From Craspedostauros australis (lineage: Eukaryota > Bacillariophyta > Bacillariophyceae > Mastogloiales > Achnanthaceae): a DNA stretch of 64,000 bases. Positions within the stretch are counted from its first letter, which is position 1. Every line of letters begins with the position of its first letter. Below are positions 41,532 to 51,854 of this stretch, piece after piece. The position numbers were made by a program, and so were the translations under genes. Where the stretch lies: NCBI GenBank assembly GCA_026770025.1, contig JAMXDE010000007.1, positions 2,108,001 to 2,172,000 on the forward strand. The letters run 5' to 3'. Below the pieces are notes generated by a model that did no database searches, was not told the DNA's origin, and saw only the letters and a program-made list of their open reading frames with translations.

Positions 41532-42118
41532 ATATTTGAGTGTATGGAGCGCGGGAAAGGATGAATTAACGTCTATGCCGGGTTCACAAGGGCTAATTTG
41601 GCCTTATGAATCACTTTTTGAGGGTGAAAATTGCGTTATGACCACTCCATAAGGGCAATATTCACCGTTTGGATTGGTGTCATGAAGCACTTAAAATGAT
41701 GCCTGTGTGATAAGGAATATATTGGACTTACGAATACGGCGTGTTGGTCACATTGGATAGGCATAGTGTTTCATATTGAGTCGAAGTAGTCGTAACATCC
41801 AATTCAGTCTTATGACGGCTCCATAGTGTCGAAAACACCTCTATGGATAGAATTATAAGCGCTGTTTTGGCCTTATGGACGGCTTCAAAAGCACTATTTG
41901 CGTCTTATGCATAACTGCTGTGAGGATGAAACAAAATTGAGTCTATGTTGTAAGACTCATCGCGTCCTTATGGCTAGTGCATAAGGGTCAGAAATGCATC
42001 TGATTCTGGCCCATAGCCGCCAATATTGCTTTAACGCGGGCTTATAAGGGCAGATTTGCACCTATGTTTATGTGATAGGCGCAGTTTTATCCATATGAAT
42101 AGCACCATAAGAACAAAT
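41532..42118. other. AT-rich non-coding stretch with degenerate CTTATG/CATAAG words
   Basis: No open frame of note. CTTATG, CATAAG and related words recur every 40-60 bp in both orientations, as if this were an older, decayed version of the neighbouring repeats. Confidence 0.5.
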
Positions 42119-42420
42119 CTTATCCGGTAGAGAATGCTCTATGAACATAAGCAGATGGCTTATGCGGATAAGAAATAATCTTATCCGGTAGTGAATGCTC
42201 TATGAACATAAGCAGATGGCTTATGCGGATAAGAAATAATCTTATCCGGTAGTGAATGCTCTATGAACATAAGCAGATGGCTTATGCGGATAAGAAATAA
42301 TCTTATCCGGTAGTGAATGCTCTATGAACTAAGCAGATGGCTTATACGGATAAGAAATAATCTTATCCGGTAGTGAATGCTCTATGAACCAAATGGAGGG
42401 CTTGTATGGATAAGAACTGA
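42119..42420. repeat. 61-bp tandem repeat with inverted ends, five copies
   Basis: Units start CTTATCCGGTAG at 42119, 42180, 42241, 42302 and 42362 (period 61, one of 60). Each unit begins CTTATCCG and ends CGGATAAG, a perfect 8-bp inverted pair, so each could fold as a hairpin with a loop of about 40 nt. The last copy grades into the next repeat family. Confidence 0.95.
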
Positions 42421-42770
42421 TCTGTGCTATTGATAGATCTGTGCCATTGATAAACGCTCTTTCCACCCAATGGAGGGCTTGTATGGATAAGAACTAATCT
42501 GTGCTGTTGATAAACGCTTTTTGAACCAAATGGAGGGCTTGTATGAATCGGAACGCTCCTGTGTCATTGATAAACGCTCTTTCCACTAAATGGAGGGCTT
42601 GTACGGACAAGAACGAATCTGTCCCTGTCATGAACACTGTTGGAACCAAATGGAGGGCTTGTATGGATTGGAACACTCCTGTGTCATTGATAAACTATGT
42701 TTCAACCAAATGGATGGCTTGCGCGGAAAGGGACTGAATATGTATCCATGTCATAAGCCTCGATTTATCT
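42385..42770. repeat. Degenerate ~60-bp tandem repeat (AATGGAGGGCTTG core)
   Basis: Six or more units share AATGGAGGGCTTGTATGGA followed by AACG/AACT, CTGTG and TTGATAAACGCT. Units differ by 10-30 percent, in contrast to the near-perfect 61-bp family beside it. Confidence 0.85.
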
Positions 42771-43251
42771 TACGGACACCTTGCATGGATGTTCGTGAAT
42801 GATGTCGATCCCAGTGAGTGTTCTGTGGAATGTCTGAGGAAGCCGAGGAACATGACCCAAGACCAACTCGCGTTGAGAGAACAGCGCGCGAATACTCCCA
42901 CCAGCCAACAGATCGTGGAGACAAACACGGAAATCTTTGTGTTCTGCATCACCGTGTATTGCAAGTGATTGCTGTGCAATGCAGCAAATGGCGGACTCTG
43001 CTTCTCGAGATGTCAGCATCAATGTGCGATGGCCATCGGCTGCACCTCGACAGCAACTCACATGCCGCCTGATGCCAACAAAGTATTGGCGTCAACAACA
43101 ACTACGGCCAACAATCACACGCAAGCAACCGAATCAACTACTTCTCACAATACCTGCCCACGACAGTATCCGATCCACCATCAAGCCAACATCCAATCCA
43201 CTACATTGCGCATCAACTTGCTCCACCTCGCAATGACTCATTCAGAAGACG
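42771..43251. other. 5' flank of the transposase gene
   Basis: Short open frames only (for example 42818-43072), with no motif. Probably promoter and leader of the transposase. Confidence 0.4.
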
Positions 43252-44461
43252 ATGGAGGTTGAGATTGCCCACTCTGGTATGCAAATTGTGGGTCGCAACG
43301 TGGACATGCTCACTTGCATGGAGCAACCCCCATGGCTCACCATCCTTTTCCGCAGGACGTATGGGACCAGCATCGCAGTGGCTTCTGCAGTATGGACAGC
43401 ACTGACACAAGACGGGCTGCTACCAGGCAACACCACAATCAACCACATGCTTGGTGCACTCGTGTTCCTGAAGCAATACGTTCCATGGGAGATTCTTTCA
43501 GTGATGCTGAATAGGGATCGCAGAACATTAATGAAGTGGACATGGATTGTTTTGGAAGGCATTGCACGACTGAGCAGAACAAAGGTGAGTGAACTTGGTG
43601 CTGTGTGCGGAGATGACTTGAATGCGTGTGCTTGCCTGACATGACTCACATCCCTTGCACATGCTCAAGTTCCTTTTTGTATCACTGCAGATCAGAATAG
43701 AGGAACGAAAGAATGGCAGTGTTGGTCACAACACTGTTTTCATGTCCGTGGATGGCACCAACTTTCGGATTGTGGAGCCCAATCCTTTCGACACAGATTG
43801 GTACTCTCACAAATTCAATGGGGCAGGCCTCAGATACGAGACTGGTGTGTGCATTCAGACTGGCCATCTTGTTTGGGTCGAGGGTCCATTTCCATGTGGG
43901 GAGTGGAATGATGTAACCATTTTTCGACGCAAGCTGAGGCAGGAACTGGACGAAGGGGAGCAGGTGATTGCGGATCAAGGCTACAGGGGTGAGCCTTCGT
44001 GTTGCATTGAGAGGACCAGATACAATGGAGTGATACGTGCAAGGCACGAAACAGTTCACAAACGCTTCAAAAACTGGAAGTGCTTGCAGGTGGAGTGGCG
44101 GCACCAACTTTGCAAACACCAATTGGCAATGTATGCCATCGCAGCTATCACACAATTCGAACTGCAGGATGAAAATCCTTTGTTTGACCTGCAGGAGACC
44201 ATGGCGGATATCAGGGAAATGGAGAATTGGGTGGCATCACTGGCGCCCCCCTCAGGAGCAGCCGCCTCACGGGAGGTGGATATGGAGGAAATGGTGGAGG
44301 AAGCAGCCAGAAGCGACAAGAGCAAAAGCACAACGAGCGAGGGCATGGACGACAGCACAACAAGCGAGGGCATGAGTGGCAGCACAACAAGTGGGAGCGT
44401 CAGCAGCAGCCCGACGAGTGGCAGTGCAAGCAGCGATGACAGCAGCTCTGGACGGGAGTGA
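43252..44461 (+). CDS. Harbinger-like DDE transposase (DDE_Tnp_4), two exons
   Basis: Exon 1 is 43252-43584 and exon 2 is 43691-44461, giving 367 aa. Exon 1 carries a helical region with a helix-turn-helix character (TINHMLGALVFLKQYVPWEI). Exon 2 has the catalytic core of DDE superfamily endonuclease type 4: VDGTNFRIVEP (Asp132), CGEWNDVTIFR (Asp185), IADQGYRGEP (Asp206) and ARHETVHKRFKNW (Glu231). Asp132, Asp206 and Glu231 are the likely triad. The C-terminal 80 residues are Ser/Thr/Gly-rich repeats (STTSEGMDDSTTSEGMSGST). All key residues are present and no break is seen, so the enzyme could be active. Expected role: cut and paste of its element. It is followed by a small ORF and preceded by the tandem-repeat block. 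Confidence 0.88.
43585..43690 (+). other. Intron of the transposase gene
   Basis: 106 nt, GTGAGT donor and TATCACTGCAG acceptor, phase 0, joining LSRTK to IRIEERKN. Stops lie in all continuing frames, so splicing is needed for a full transposase. Confidence 0.88.
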
Positions 44462-44972
44462 GCCGTCTGGTGCATAATATAATTTTCTCACATAGTCCCT
44501 ACCTCAATGTCGTATCGTTCATCTGGTGTTGCACAAGTAGCTGCGTTGTTGTTTGTCATTTGCGTTGGTGCTACCCGCAATGGAGTTTGTTGTGGCTGTC
44601 AGTGAATTGCGGAAGAGCGTGCATGCATGTGCGAGCACCCATGCTGTGAGAAGGAAAACGGAAAACAACACTGGCACCTCCAAAGAAAAGACTACAACAA
44701 CCATGTAGCACGAATGGCCAACACAACACTGTTATGGTTTCACAACACAATGCATGTTTAGCTGTTCACTGCAATGCACCTTGCTTGAGGGTGGCATGTA
44801 GATAATGCGGATGTACGAAAAGGAGCATGGCATCCCCACCAGCTTCGGAGTGTTTTGCGTTGCCTAGAAGGTCGACACTAAAATGCCCCACTGTATGTTG
44901 ATGATCTCAACAGAACTGACAATACGAGCATGCACATGAACCTCATTCCCAACAACAAGGATAGTCATTGAC
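44462..44972. other. Downstream of the transposase
   Basis: No supported gene. CA-rich stretches (ACAACA words) on the plus strand near 44650-44760. Confidence 0.4.
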
Positions 44973-45401
44973 ATGTCAACGAAGGAACGAACGGCTGTAC
45001 CAACACACCTGACAACAACAAAAGAAGGACACCAAAATCCAGAGAGACGGTGTGGACAGAATCACCTCCGTTGCAATCCTACCATGGCGGTCCTGGTCAT
45101 CCGGAAACCAGGACAAGGAGTGCAAGCAAATGGACAGTTTTGTGCATGGAGGGAATGCAGCCACCCACAGGAAGCCCCTTGTTCGATCTGCATGATGGGC
45201 GAACACAATGTGTATCGAACACAAATTGAGGCATACAACGAACTACAGCCAAGCATTCCATTGTTGCTGTGGCACAGTGGCAACCAAGCAACTAATTCAC
45301 CGGACATCATTGCTGGTGCAGGAAGAACTGTTCGAAGAGATGAATTCCAGTTGCATCGCATACAGGAGCCACCCATGGACGAAACACTGTTGCAGTGGTG
45401 A
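44973..45401 (+). CDS. Hypothetical small Cys-containing protein
   Basis: A 142-aa frame from ATG 44973 to TGA 45399-45401. Residues about 58-73 hold a Cys/His cluster, C-x4-C-x-H-x5-C-x2-C (CAWRECSHPQEAPCSIC), which could bind a metal. No family is recognised. A minus-strand open frame overlaps it, so coding status is not certain. It lies inside the candidate transposon. Confidence 0.3.
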   Translation: MSTKERTAVPTHLTTTKEGHQNPERRCGQNHLRCNPTMAVLVIRKPGQGVQANGQFCAWRECSHPQEAPCSICMMGEHNVYRTQIEAYNELQPSIPLLLWHSGNQATNSPDIIAGAGRTVRRDEFQLHRIQEPPMDETLLQW

Positions 45402-46211
45402 TGTTGGTGTACCTGTTGTTGTTGTTATTGTTGTGGTTGTGGTTGTGATTGTGATTGTAACAGGAACGAAGTGCTCTGTGGAGCAATGATCTCTGTGGAG
45501 AGTGTTGGGGTTGTGAGTTTTGTGTGCTCTGCGCTGGCCCAAGACAGCAGCCTTGTTTTGCGCGGACCGGAGACGAAAACACGCTCAGCAAACACCGACA
45601 CAGTGTAAAGTGGGGAAATGGAGCAATGACGAAGAGCGAAAGCAACTCGGGCGAATTTTGGGGGGAAAGCACCAATTATCCAAAAAAGAACGAAAATGCC
45701 ATATTATTCCGTCGAGGATAAGAACTAAGCGGAAACAAGCGATTTATGACTTAAACGCTATGAAATAGAGCCAATTATTGCATTTTGAACTGCCCCCCAT
45801 GATCTCGTGAGCCGTTGTGCCTGTCTCACCGTGTCATTGGGATTCACGATCTCACAATTCGATGCGAAGCCTCTGTTCGCCACAATTTCCATCCGATAAT
45901 TCTGCCACCAACAACGATGGTCGGTGCGCCTGCTCCGTGATTCCTCACATCAAAGAAGAGAAGCCACGCCAATTCATGTGGAGATGAATCAACAGCCGCC
46001 ATGTCTGCCCATGGCGGACAGATCACCACTATGTTCCTACTTCTGTGACTTGTTCGCATCGTTACGCTGATGTCTCCGAGTCTTCCATGATTGCAGTCCT
46101 CACAAAATCCAACATCTCCTTCTTAGCACACCAACAACAATACAAACATTGCTACAGACAGCATACTCCCCTCTCTGCACTCGTACTTACTCTCCACGAA
46201 ACCTACTCACC
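45402..46211. other. Right end of the candidate transposon and 5' flank of RGLE paralog 2
   Basis: A GTTGTT/GTGGTTGT microsatellite lies near 45415-45460. At 45660-45670 GGGGGGAAAG resembles the left edge but in direct orientation. The proposed edge CCCCCC|AT is at 45798. No gene is supported in 45799-46211. Confidence 0.4.
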
Positions 46212-46970
46212 ATGACTCTCAGCACCAGCACCAGCACCAGCAACAACAGCACACGCTTTGTGAGCTTCGCGGAGACCCAGAACGTAGTCATCGACATCGA
46301 ATCGAGAAGTTCGTACACTGACGACGAGAAGCAACAGCTCTGGTTTTCCAAACGCGAATTGGCCAAGCTGCAGAAGAAAGACAATCGTCTGCTGTGCCGA
46401 GTCGCCCGTGACGAGACCACACATGCCACCATGGCGAAGGCAAGAGCAATCGGTGCCTCCGAATTGCGCACGCCCGATCCAGCGGGCAATGGGCCATTGC
46501 CGACAGATACTGCAAGCACAATCACTACTATTGCTGCCGCCGACGACTGCCTGAGAGGATTGGAATCTCGATCTCCGGCAGCCGCGCTGCAACGTAAGAT
46601 GGTCATGGTGCATGTCATCCAGACCGTTCTGGATGTGCAGCGTCAGCAATGGATCTCAGGCATTCATGACGATGTGTCTGTAGCGCGTGCAAGTCGCGAT
46701 CTCTCCCGCAGCTGCAGACGTCAAGCACGCAATCGGGCCAAGGCAGATGAAGCAGGTATTCCGGAAGTTGTCGCAATGAACAAGGCAAAGAAACGACGAG
46801 CGATGGAGAAGAAGTTGAAAGCGCAAGCGGCAAAGAGCGCGGCAGCATTGCAGAAGCAGACAACGAAGCCACTTACGAGTGCATTCACGTCATCCAAGAT
46901 CCGCAAGATGCTCAGCAAGGCGCTGCGACGGCAACGGATCTTCACGCAGCATGCAGTCGATCGATCGTAA
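46212..46970 (+). CDS. Diatom 'RGLE' family protein, paralog 2
   Basis: A 252-aa frame from ATG 46212 to TAA. It repeats the block order of the gene at 36060: FVSFAETQNVVIDIE (residues 16-30), LWFSKREL (43-50), RGLE (115-118), VIQTVLDVQRQQWISGIHDD (135-154), then a Ser/Arg helix (ARASRDLSRSCRRQARNRA) and the end block ADEAGIPEV, close to KQDAACIPEA in paralog 1. The C-terminus is very basic. Paralog 2 is longer between the WFSKREL and RGLE blocks. No signal peptide, membrane segment or catalytic motif. Same strand as paralog 1, so the two look like an old tandem duplication now separated by about 9.5 kb of mostly transposon-like DNA. Confidence 0.75.
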   Translation: MTLSTSTSTSNNSTRFVSFAETQNVVIDIESRSSYTDDEKQQLWFSKRELAKLQKKDNRLLCRVARDETTHATMAKARAIGASELRTPDPAGNGPLPTDTASTITTIAAADDCLRGLESRSPAAALQRKMVMVHVIQTVLDVQRQQWISGIHDDVSVARASRDLSRSCRRQARNRAKADEAGIPEVVAMNKAKKRRAMEKKLKAQAAKSAAALQKQTTKPLTSAFTSSKIRKMLSKALRRQRIFTQHAVDRS

Positions 46971-47922
46971 TCCTACTAATAGAATAGAAACGAAATGTAA
47001 ATTCTGCAGACGCTGAAGATGCCAATTTTTGGAAAGACTGTAACGTCGAATCCGTTGCGTCACACAGAGCTTGGGGATCTTTAGGTCCAAAACAGAAGCA
47101 AGACGAAGCAAGTCCACTCCGGTAGAAAATCGAGATGTGTTTGCACTTTGACCAGTACGACTACATGACATGTGAACAACAATTGTTCCCGAATCTATGA
47201 CTGATATGTGTCGTATAAGACATGAGGCGCGCACATCTTTGTAAACACCACGTCTTGGGAATGTCGCATTTCTGACCAAACTTCTGTCCGCGCGCAAAGT
47301 TCAATTTCGCCTCGAAAACGAAATTGTTCTTCGTGACAACTGGTGGATCCGTTTGTGCCCAAGGATTGTTCGCCTCTTCAACACCTTCTCGTGTTTGTGC
47401 GACAGCTCCGCGCGATAGCCTTGGTCATTCGTCCTCAACCGCCCCAGAAGCTGCCGATCGTTCCACCCGCCATGCTCGAGGCCGACCACTTTGGAGGTTG
47501 CCATAAATTGATTGTGCCAATCCATTATCGTGCGATACAACAACTTGATCACGTGAGTGGCGAACAAGGGAATCGGTCGGCTTGGATATCATCATGTTGC
47601 ATGGGGATGCCGATGGCGCGTCTTTCGCTTGATGCTGACCAGTGGTTGGTGTGCTGTCGAGAGTGGTGGCGTTTGGATCTTTGATCTGATTATGTGCATG
47701 ATATCATATCTTTCTCCGTGTGTCGTCATCTCATGTGACATCCCTGCGCTTCGACCCTGCGACGCTTGGTCGGCGATCGTCGCAACGATGACTCCATCTC
47801 TCACACGCCGCCGTTGCCTCGACGATCTGGATCAACGTCCATGTGCCATACGTACCATACGTACCATACATACTCGTATAGCAGGCGCCAACAGAACAAT
47901 CCATCAAGCATCCCGATTCATC
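46971..47922. other. Intergenic and 5' leader of the Cys-rich protein gene
   Basis: No supported gene. A minus-strand open frame at 47301-47567 has no recognisable motif. CGTACCATA repeats lie near 47850-47875. Confidence 0.4.
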
Positions 47923-50451
47923 ATGAGATTTCAAGTCGCTGCCGCCTTCCTTTCCGCCACGCAGTTTGGGCACAGCGATGCTCGTCGTTCCGATGGCTCC
48001 ACCCCGACCGCCGCAATGATGATGGCCTCTTCGTCCACCACCGCTGCTGCACCAGCATCTCCTCGATTGATGGGACGCCGCAAGAACAGGCACGACAAAG
48101 GAATGGTGGCATTCCACGAAGACAGCCGCTCCAAGACTGTCGAGACCAAGACGACCACGCGCGAGACTCCCCGCACCTCCTTTGTGAAGGACTTGCAAGC
48201 GTGCGATCCAACGCTGTCCGTCGTCCCGCAGCAATCGAAAATGGCGGATATCGGCCGATTGGCGAATCCTGCCTGCGCCTCGGGCCAGCTCTGCGCCGCG
48301 TACCAGCACGATGACACCGCAGGCGTCTGCGTGGAAGAGGCCGCCGTCCGACGCGCCACGCGCAGTTTGCAATTGGATCCCCCTCTCTTGCAGCCGATCA
48401 CTCCGGAAGAGGCGGTGTTCCAAGAGCATTGTCTCAACGGCGGACTGGATCACAAAGACTGCGACTGTCCAACGGATCCCAACTTTGACTTCTTTGCGCA
48501 AGATGTCTACTTCACGTGCGTTGGACCATGCGCTCAGTCCCAATCCTTCGGCTTCTACCACGCTATACTCACCATCCCCGGCTCGGATGAAGAGATTCTC
48601 GTTACGCAGAGCAGCGTGAGCGTTCTCAACAACTGCACCGTCTCGCAATACGCTTTTTACCAGGCGTGCATCGCCGGACGAGATGCACCGGGTTTCACCG
48701 ACTGCAGGTGCGGAGACACAGACATCGACGTGGAAACCACTGACGTGACCATTTCCTGCAAGAACCCTGCCACTCCTTGCGACACCGAGTACACCTACTT
48801 TTATGGCAACGGCGGCCCTTATGCCACCAGTGTACTACGCGATGGGCGTTGCACTTTCCCACAAAGTGAGCGCTGTGATCAGGACAACTGCGAATGCATC
48901 ATCGACAATTACTTTTATGCCAATGGTAAGTCCGCCGGAATGTGCAGTTGGAATGAACCAGATGGGATGAGACAAAGCGGGGTTGCATGCAACCCGTACT
49001 GCTCGAATGGTTCATTGGACATTGATTTCGCCCTCTCACCTCATCCCGCGACTCCATTCTCTGCACTGTTTACACTGCACCCTTCCCTGGTGAATGTCGT
49101 CTTCTCTTCAAATTCGTTTCGTCTCGTCTTGCTATCTCGTGTTGGTATTTCTGGTGGCGGCAATGCGTACGATGATCTCAACTCCCACTGCCTGAAAACC
49201 GTATGACACACGAATACACCACACTTCAAAGGTTACATGCTGTGTAGCTACTACTCCGGAGGGCTAGCGGTCAATTTCACACTGGAGGGGGGACGGTTCA
49301 TCTCCGCCACCTTCCTCAACATCCCCGATGTCGCAGCCGTCCAAACACTGGACCAGTTCTGCGAGCCGGACAGCGACTGCGACTGCACCAACATCGATAC
49401 CTTGACTGGTACCGGAGTTGGCACTTGCGACAGAGATTGTGGAGATTACAAGTTCACCGCGACCAACGGGAACATCACGGACCGGACCTTCAACGGTTGC
49501 TACTACACCGAGCTCGGCGAGTTCTGTGTTTCGTACGGCCTTGATAGCTACGACTGCCCAACGCTGAACGGGGTGGCGTGCTCCTGCGGGGCCATCGAGT
49601 GCGGGCTGCTCGACGACGCTCCAGCCTACTTGGTGGAATTCAGCTTTGACTGCGGCAACGGACTTGCCGGATCTTCCTGCGATGCCTCCTTCGGCCAGAA
49701 GTTTACCACGTGCGCGAAGGTCGAAGTCGAAGACTCGTGCGTCGCAACTTTTCCAAATGACTTGCCGGAATGCGATTGTTCTCAGCTGCAGACATCGAAC
49801 ACCACCGGCGTGGAAGAATTCGTGACTCCGTACAATGGCCAGATCGTGTGCACGGACTTGTGCGGAACGACGACCACCACCACCTTCCCAGGTGACAAGA
49901 CGTTCTCCAGCCAAAAGTGTGGCATTGCCGTCTCACCCACTGGTGGCGCTGAAATTTGCGTGAGCCTGCCAACCCCGCTGGATGACACCTGCCCAGTGTC
50001 CGCCGACGGTGTCACGTGCTCCGTTTGCAACACGGGATCGGCCTGCTTCGATGACAATGCCGGCTTCGATGTGCAATGCACCACCCCAACGAGCGGGATG
50101 ATCTCTCTGGATACCTGCGTCCTCGATGTCTGCCTCACCCCTGACACGCTGGTGCCCTCCGCCAAGCCATCAACCCAACCATCAAACTCGCCATCGAACT
50201 CGCCTTCGATGTCACCGTCCAATGCTCCATCCAACTCGCCCTCCAACTCCCCCTCTAACTCACCGTCGATGAGTCCAACACCCTTGCCAACATCCATTCC
50301 ATCAAGCCAACCCAGCAAGTCTGTTGCCCCAACCATGCCGAACACCGAGGTTCCAACGGCAACCCCGACCAGTGGAAGCAACATGCCAATTGTATTCACG
50401 GGAGCCTTGCTTGTGATCGGTGGTGCTACTCTGGGATTGCTCTTCGATTAA
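47923..50451 (+). CDS. Cys-rich surface or cell-wall protein with PSxxPS stalk (two exons)
   Basis: Exon 1 is 47923-48925 and exon 2 is 49232-50451; joined they give 740 aa. The first 20 residues (MRFQVAAAFLSATQFGHSDA) could be a weak signal peptide. Residues about 230-640 contain many regularly spaced cysteines, often as CxC pairs (DCDCPTD, DCRCGD, NCECII, DCDCTN), implying disulfide-bonded extracellular modules. Residues about 646-705 are PSNSPSNSPSMSP-type repeats, a common stalk in diatom secreted proteins. The C-terminus ends in a hydrophobic stretch of about 20 residues (MPIVFTGALLVIGGATLGLL) followed by FD, which fits a GPI signal or a tail anchor. No enzyme motif. Probably attached to the plasma membrane or cell wall (inference). 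Confidence 0.82.
48926..49231 (+). other. Intron of the Cys-rich protein gene
   Basis: 306 nt, GTAAGT donor and CACTTCAAAG acceptor, phase 1, restoring the frame from YFYANG to YMLCSYYSGG. The unspliced frame ends in a stop 20 bases before the acceptor. Confidence 0.85.
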
Positions 50452-50866
50452 GAAATGTGAAATGACGTGAGGTGCCCGCGATAACGATACAATTCGTTGT
50501 GAGAAGCCATTGAACGGAGCACAGTCTCGGAACGTTTTTCGAGCAAGGTGGGATGGAGGTGATCGGCAAGACCTTGATCGAGAATGGTCTCAAGACTGGG
50601 GCGAAAACAGTCGATCATGCTCATTGGATCATGTCCATCCCACCTCAGGGCTGACTTGGCAGGCAATCAGGGAAGTGGGAGAGATAGCCTATCACAAGAT
50701 TTAGGGAATGTAGTACAAAACTATTTGGAGAGGTGCCGTCAGTGCGTTGCGTCGTTTTGCGAAGAGGACAACGAGCATCAGGAAAACAAGAAAATGGCTA
50801 GTGGCAACAATACAAAAATACTTATTCTTTGATTCGCTCTAAGTGGTCAGTAAGGAAAGCCAGCAA
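50452..50866. other. Intergenic
   Basis: Nothing supported between the Cys-rich protein gene and the tRNA. Confidence 0.5.
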
Positions 50867-50939
50867 GCCTAATTAGCTCAGTCGGTAGAGCGCACGACTC
50901 TTAATCGTGTGGTCGAGGGTTCGATCCCCTCATTGGGTG
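50867..50939 (+). tRNA. tRNA-Lys (CUU anticodon)
   Basis: 73 nt cloverleaf: acceptor stem GCCTAAT / ATTGGGT (with G-T wobble pairs), A box TAGCTCAGTCGG, anticodon arm CGACTCTTAATCG with CTT, B box GGTTCGATCCC. No intron and no encoded CCA, as expected for a eukaryotic nuclear tRNA gene. An identical gene lies on the other strand at 52247-52319. Confidence 0.95.
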
Positions 50940-50940
50940 C

Positions 50941-50946
50941 TTTTTT
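50941..50946 (+). terminator. RNA polymerase III terminator (T6)
   Basis: Six T one base after the tRNA, followed by GGAGAATTTGATG, a flank shared with the second tRNA-Lys. Confidence 0.85.
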
Positions 50947-51377
50947 GGAGAATTTGATGATGGGCGAATTCAGAAAAGCAACAAGACGCGTTTTGTTTTG
51001 CGCATCCATCACGTCGGTCGCGCCGGTTGGATCTCTGCTGCTTGTCTCCTTTTGGTGTGCCGAACATTCGACACTGTGACGCAAACGTATCTGAAGGTGA
51101 GCAGCAACATACATGATGTAGGACTCCATGATTGACGGCCTGTGGCACACAAGCGCATGACATTGTAGCACGATGGCGTTTGTTGGGAATTGAGAAGTAT
51201 AACATCACGACCGCTTTTCTCGTTTGCGCTGCTCTGTTCTGCTCACCACATCGCATCACATCGCATTGCATCACATTGCATCACATTGCATCATATTGCA
51301 TCACATCGCGTCGCCTCAGAGATCTGTTTCTATCGTCTGCCAATTTACGTTATCTTCCGAATCACACAGAATTGAGC
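50947..51377. other. Intergenic and leader of the plastid membrane protein gene
   Basis: Non-coding, ending in a 10-bp repeat tract in the probable 5' leader. Confidence 0.5.
51247..51309 (+). repeat. Imperfect 10-bp repeat (ATCACATTGC type)
   Basis: About six imperfect units of TCACATTGCA and TCGCATCACA lie 70-130 bp upstream of the ATG at 51378. Confidence 0.85.
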
Positions 51378-51854
51378 ATGAAGACGATGGCGATGGCGAC
51401 AAGGATAACAATGGCGATCTCAGCGGTGATCTGTGCAGCGCTGATAGCCACAATGCCGATGGCGGCGTCTTTCTCTCTGCAGCAGCCTCACAGCATCGGG
51501 AGGTCCCCAAGGCTTGCACCACCGCAAACATCGTCACAACCAGACGCAATGCGCAATCACGGTGCATCGATGGCGAAAGCATCCATGCTGTCAATGAGCC
51601 CAGTCGATATGGCAGAGATTTTGGATACGGAAACGCTCGCAAACTTGCTGTCGCATGCATCACGAAGCGGGGCAGAGGATCCTTCGTCCTTCCTGCTGTT
51701 GGCAGCAGAAGCGGGCGATCACGTGAAAGGGACCATCAATTGGAGCAATCCTGCAGAGGCCGCGGTGGGCGCACTCACGTTGGCGTACATCGGTTTCTCC
51801 ATCTGGGCTGGTCTGAAGTACGTCCTCAAAGATGGGTGGAGACCGAAGCTATGA
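51378..51854 (+). CDS. Small plastid-targeted membrane protein
   Basis: 158 aa from ATG 51378, the first in-frame ATG. Residues 1-30 form a signal peptide (hydrophobic ITMAISAVICAALIATMPMAA) followed by S-F at the AAS|FSL site, and a Ser/Pro/Arg-rich transit-like stretch (IGRSPRLAPPQTSSQP). This bipartite pattern with Phe after cleavage is the diatom plastid import signal. The mature part has one membrane helix near the C-terminus (AAVGALTLAYIGFSIWAGL), then KYVLKDGWRPKL. Size and topology resemble small thylakoid membrane subunits, but I cannot assign it to one. The gene lies inside the inverted tRNA-Lys pair. Confidence 0.8.
   Translation: MKTMAMATRITMAISAVICAALIATMPMAASFSLQQPHSIGRSPRLAPPQTSSQPDAMRNHGASMAKASMLSMSPVDMAEILDTETLANLLSHASRSGAEDPSSFLLLAAEAGDHVKGTINWSNPAEAAVGALTLAYIGFSIWAGLKYVLKDGWRPKL

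Larger units (their letters stand above)
37593..45798. mobile_element. Candidate large DNA transposon with Harbinger-like (DDE_Tnp_4) transposase
   Basis: The proposed element starts at a G run (37593-37603) preceded by AT and ends in CCCCCC (45793-45798) followed by AT. Inverted G-rich ends with an AT duplication would fit the ISL2EU/IS4EU side of the Harbinger superfamily, but beyond the G run the two ends show no clear inverted repeat, so the edges are tentative. Inside are a divergent two-gene set (minus-strand 38001-40598, plus-strand transposase 43252-44461), tandem repeats between them and a small ORF at 44973-45401. Two-gene organisation is normal for Harbinger elements. Size of 8.2 kb is large for the group. 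The transposase call is firm; the extent is not. Confidence 0.4.

Noticed and set aside
45844-46059. 71-codon minus-strand open frame
   Set aside because: Short, no motif, lies in intergenic DNA.
47301-47567. 88-codon minus-strand open frame
   Set aside because: No recognisable family and no conserved partner; could be an exon but unsupported.
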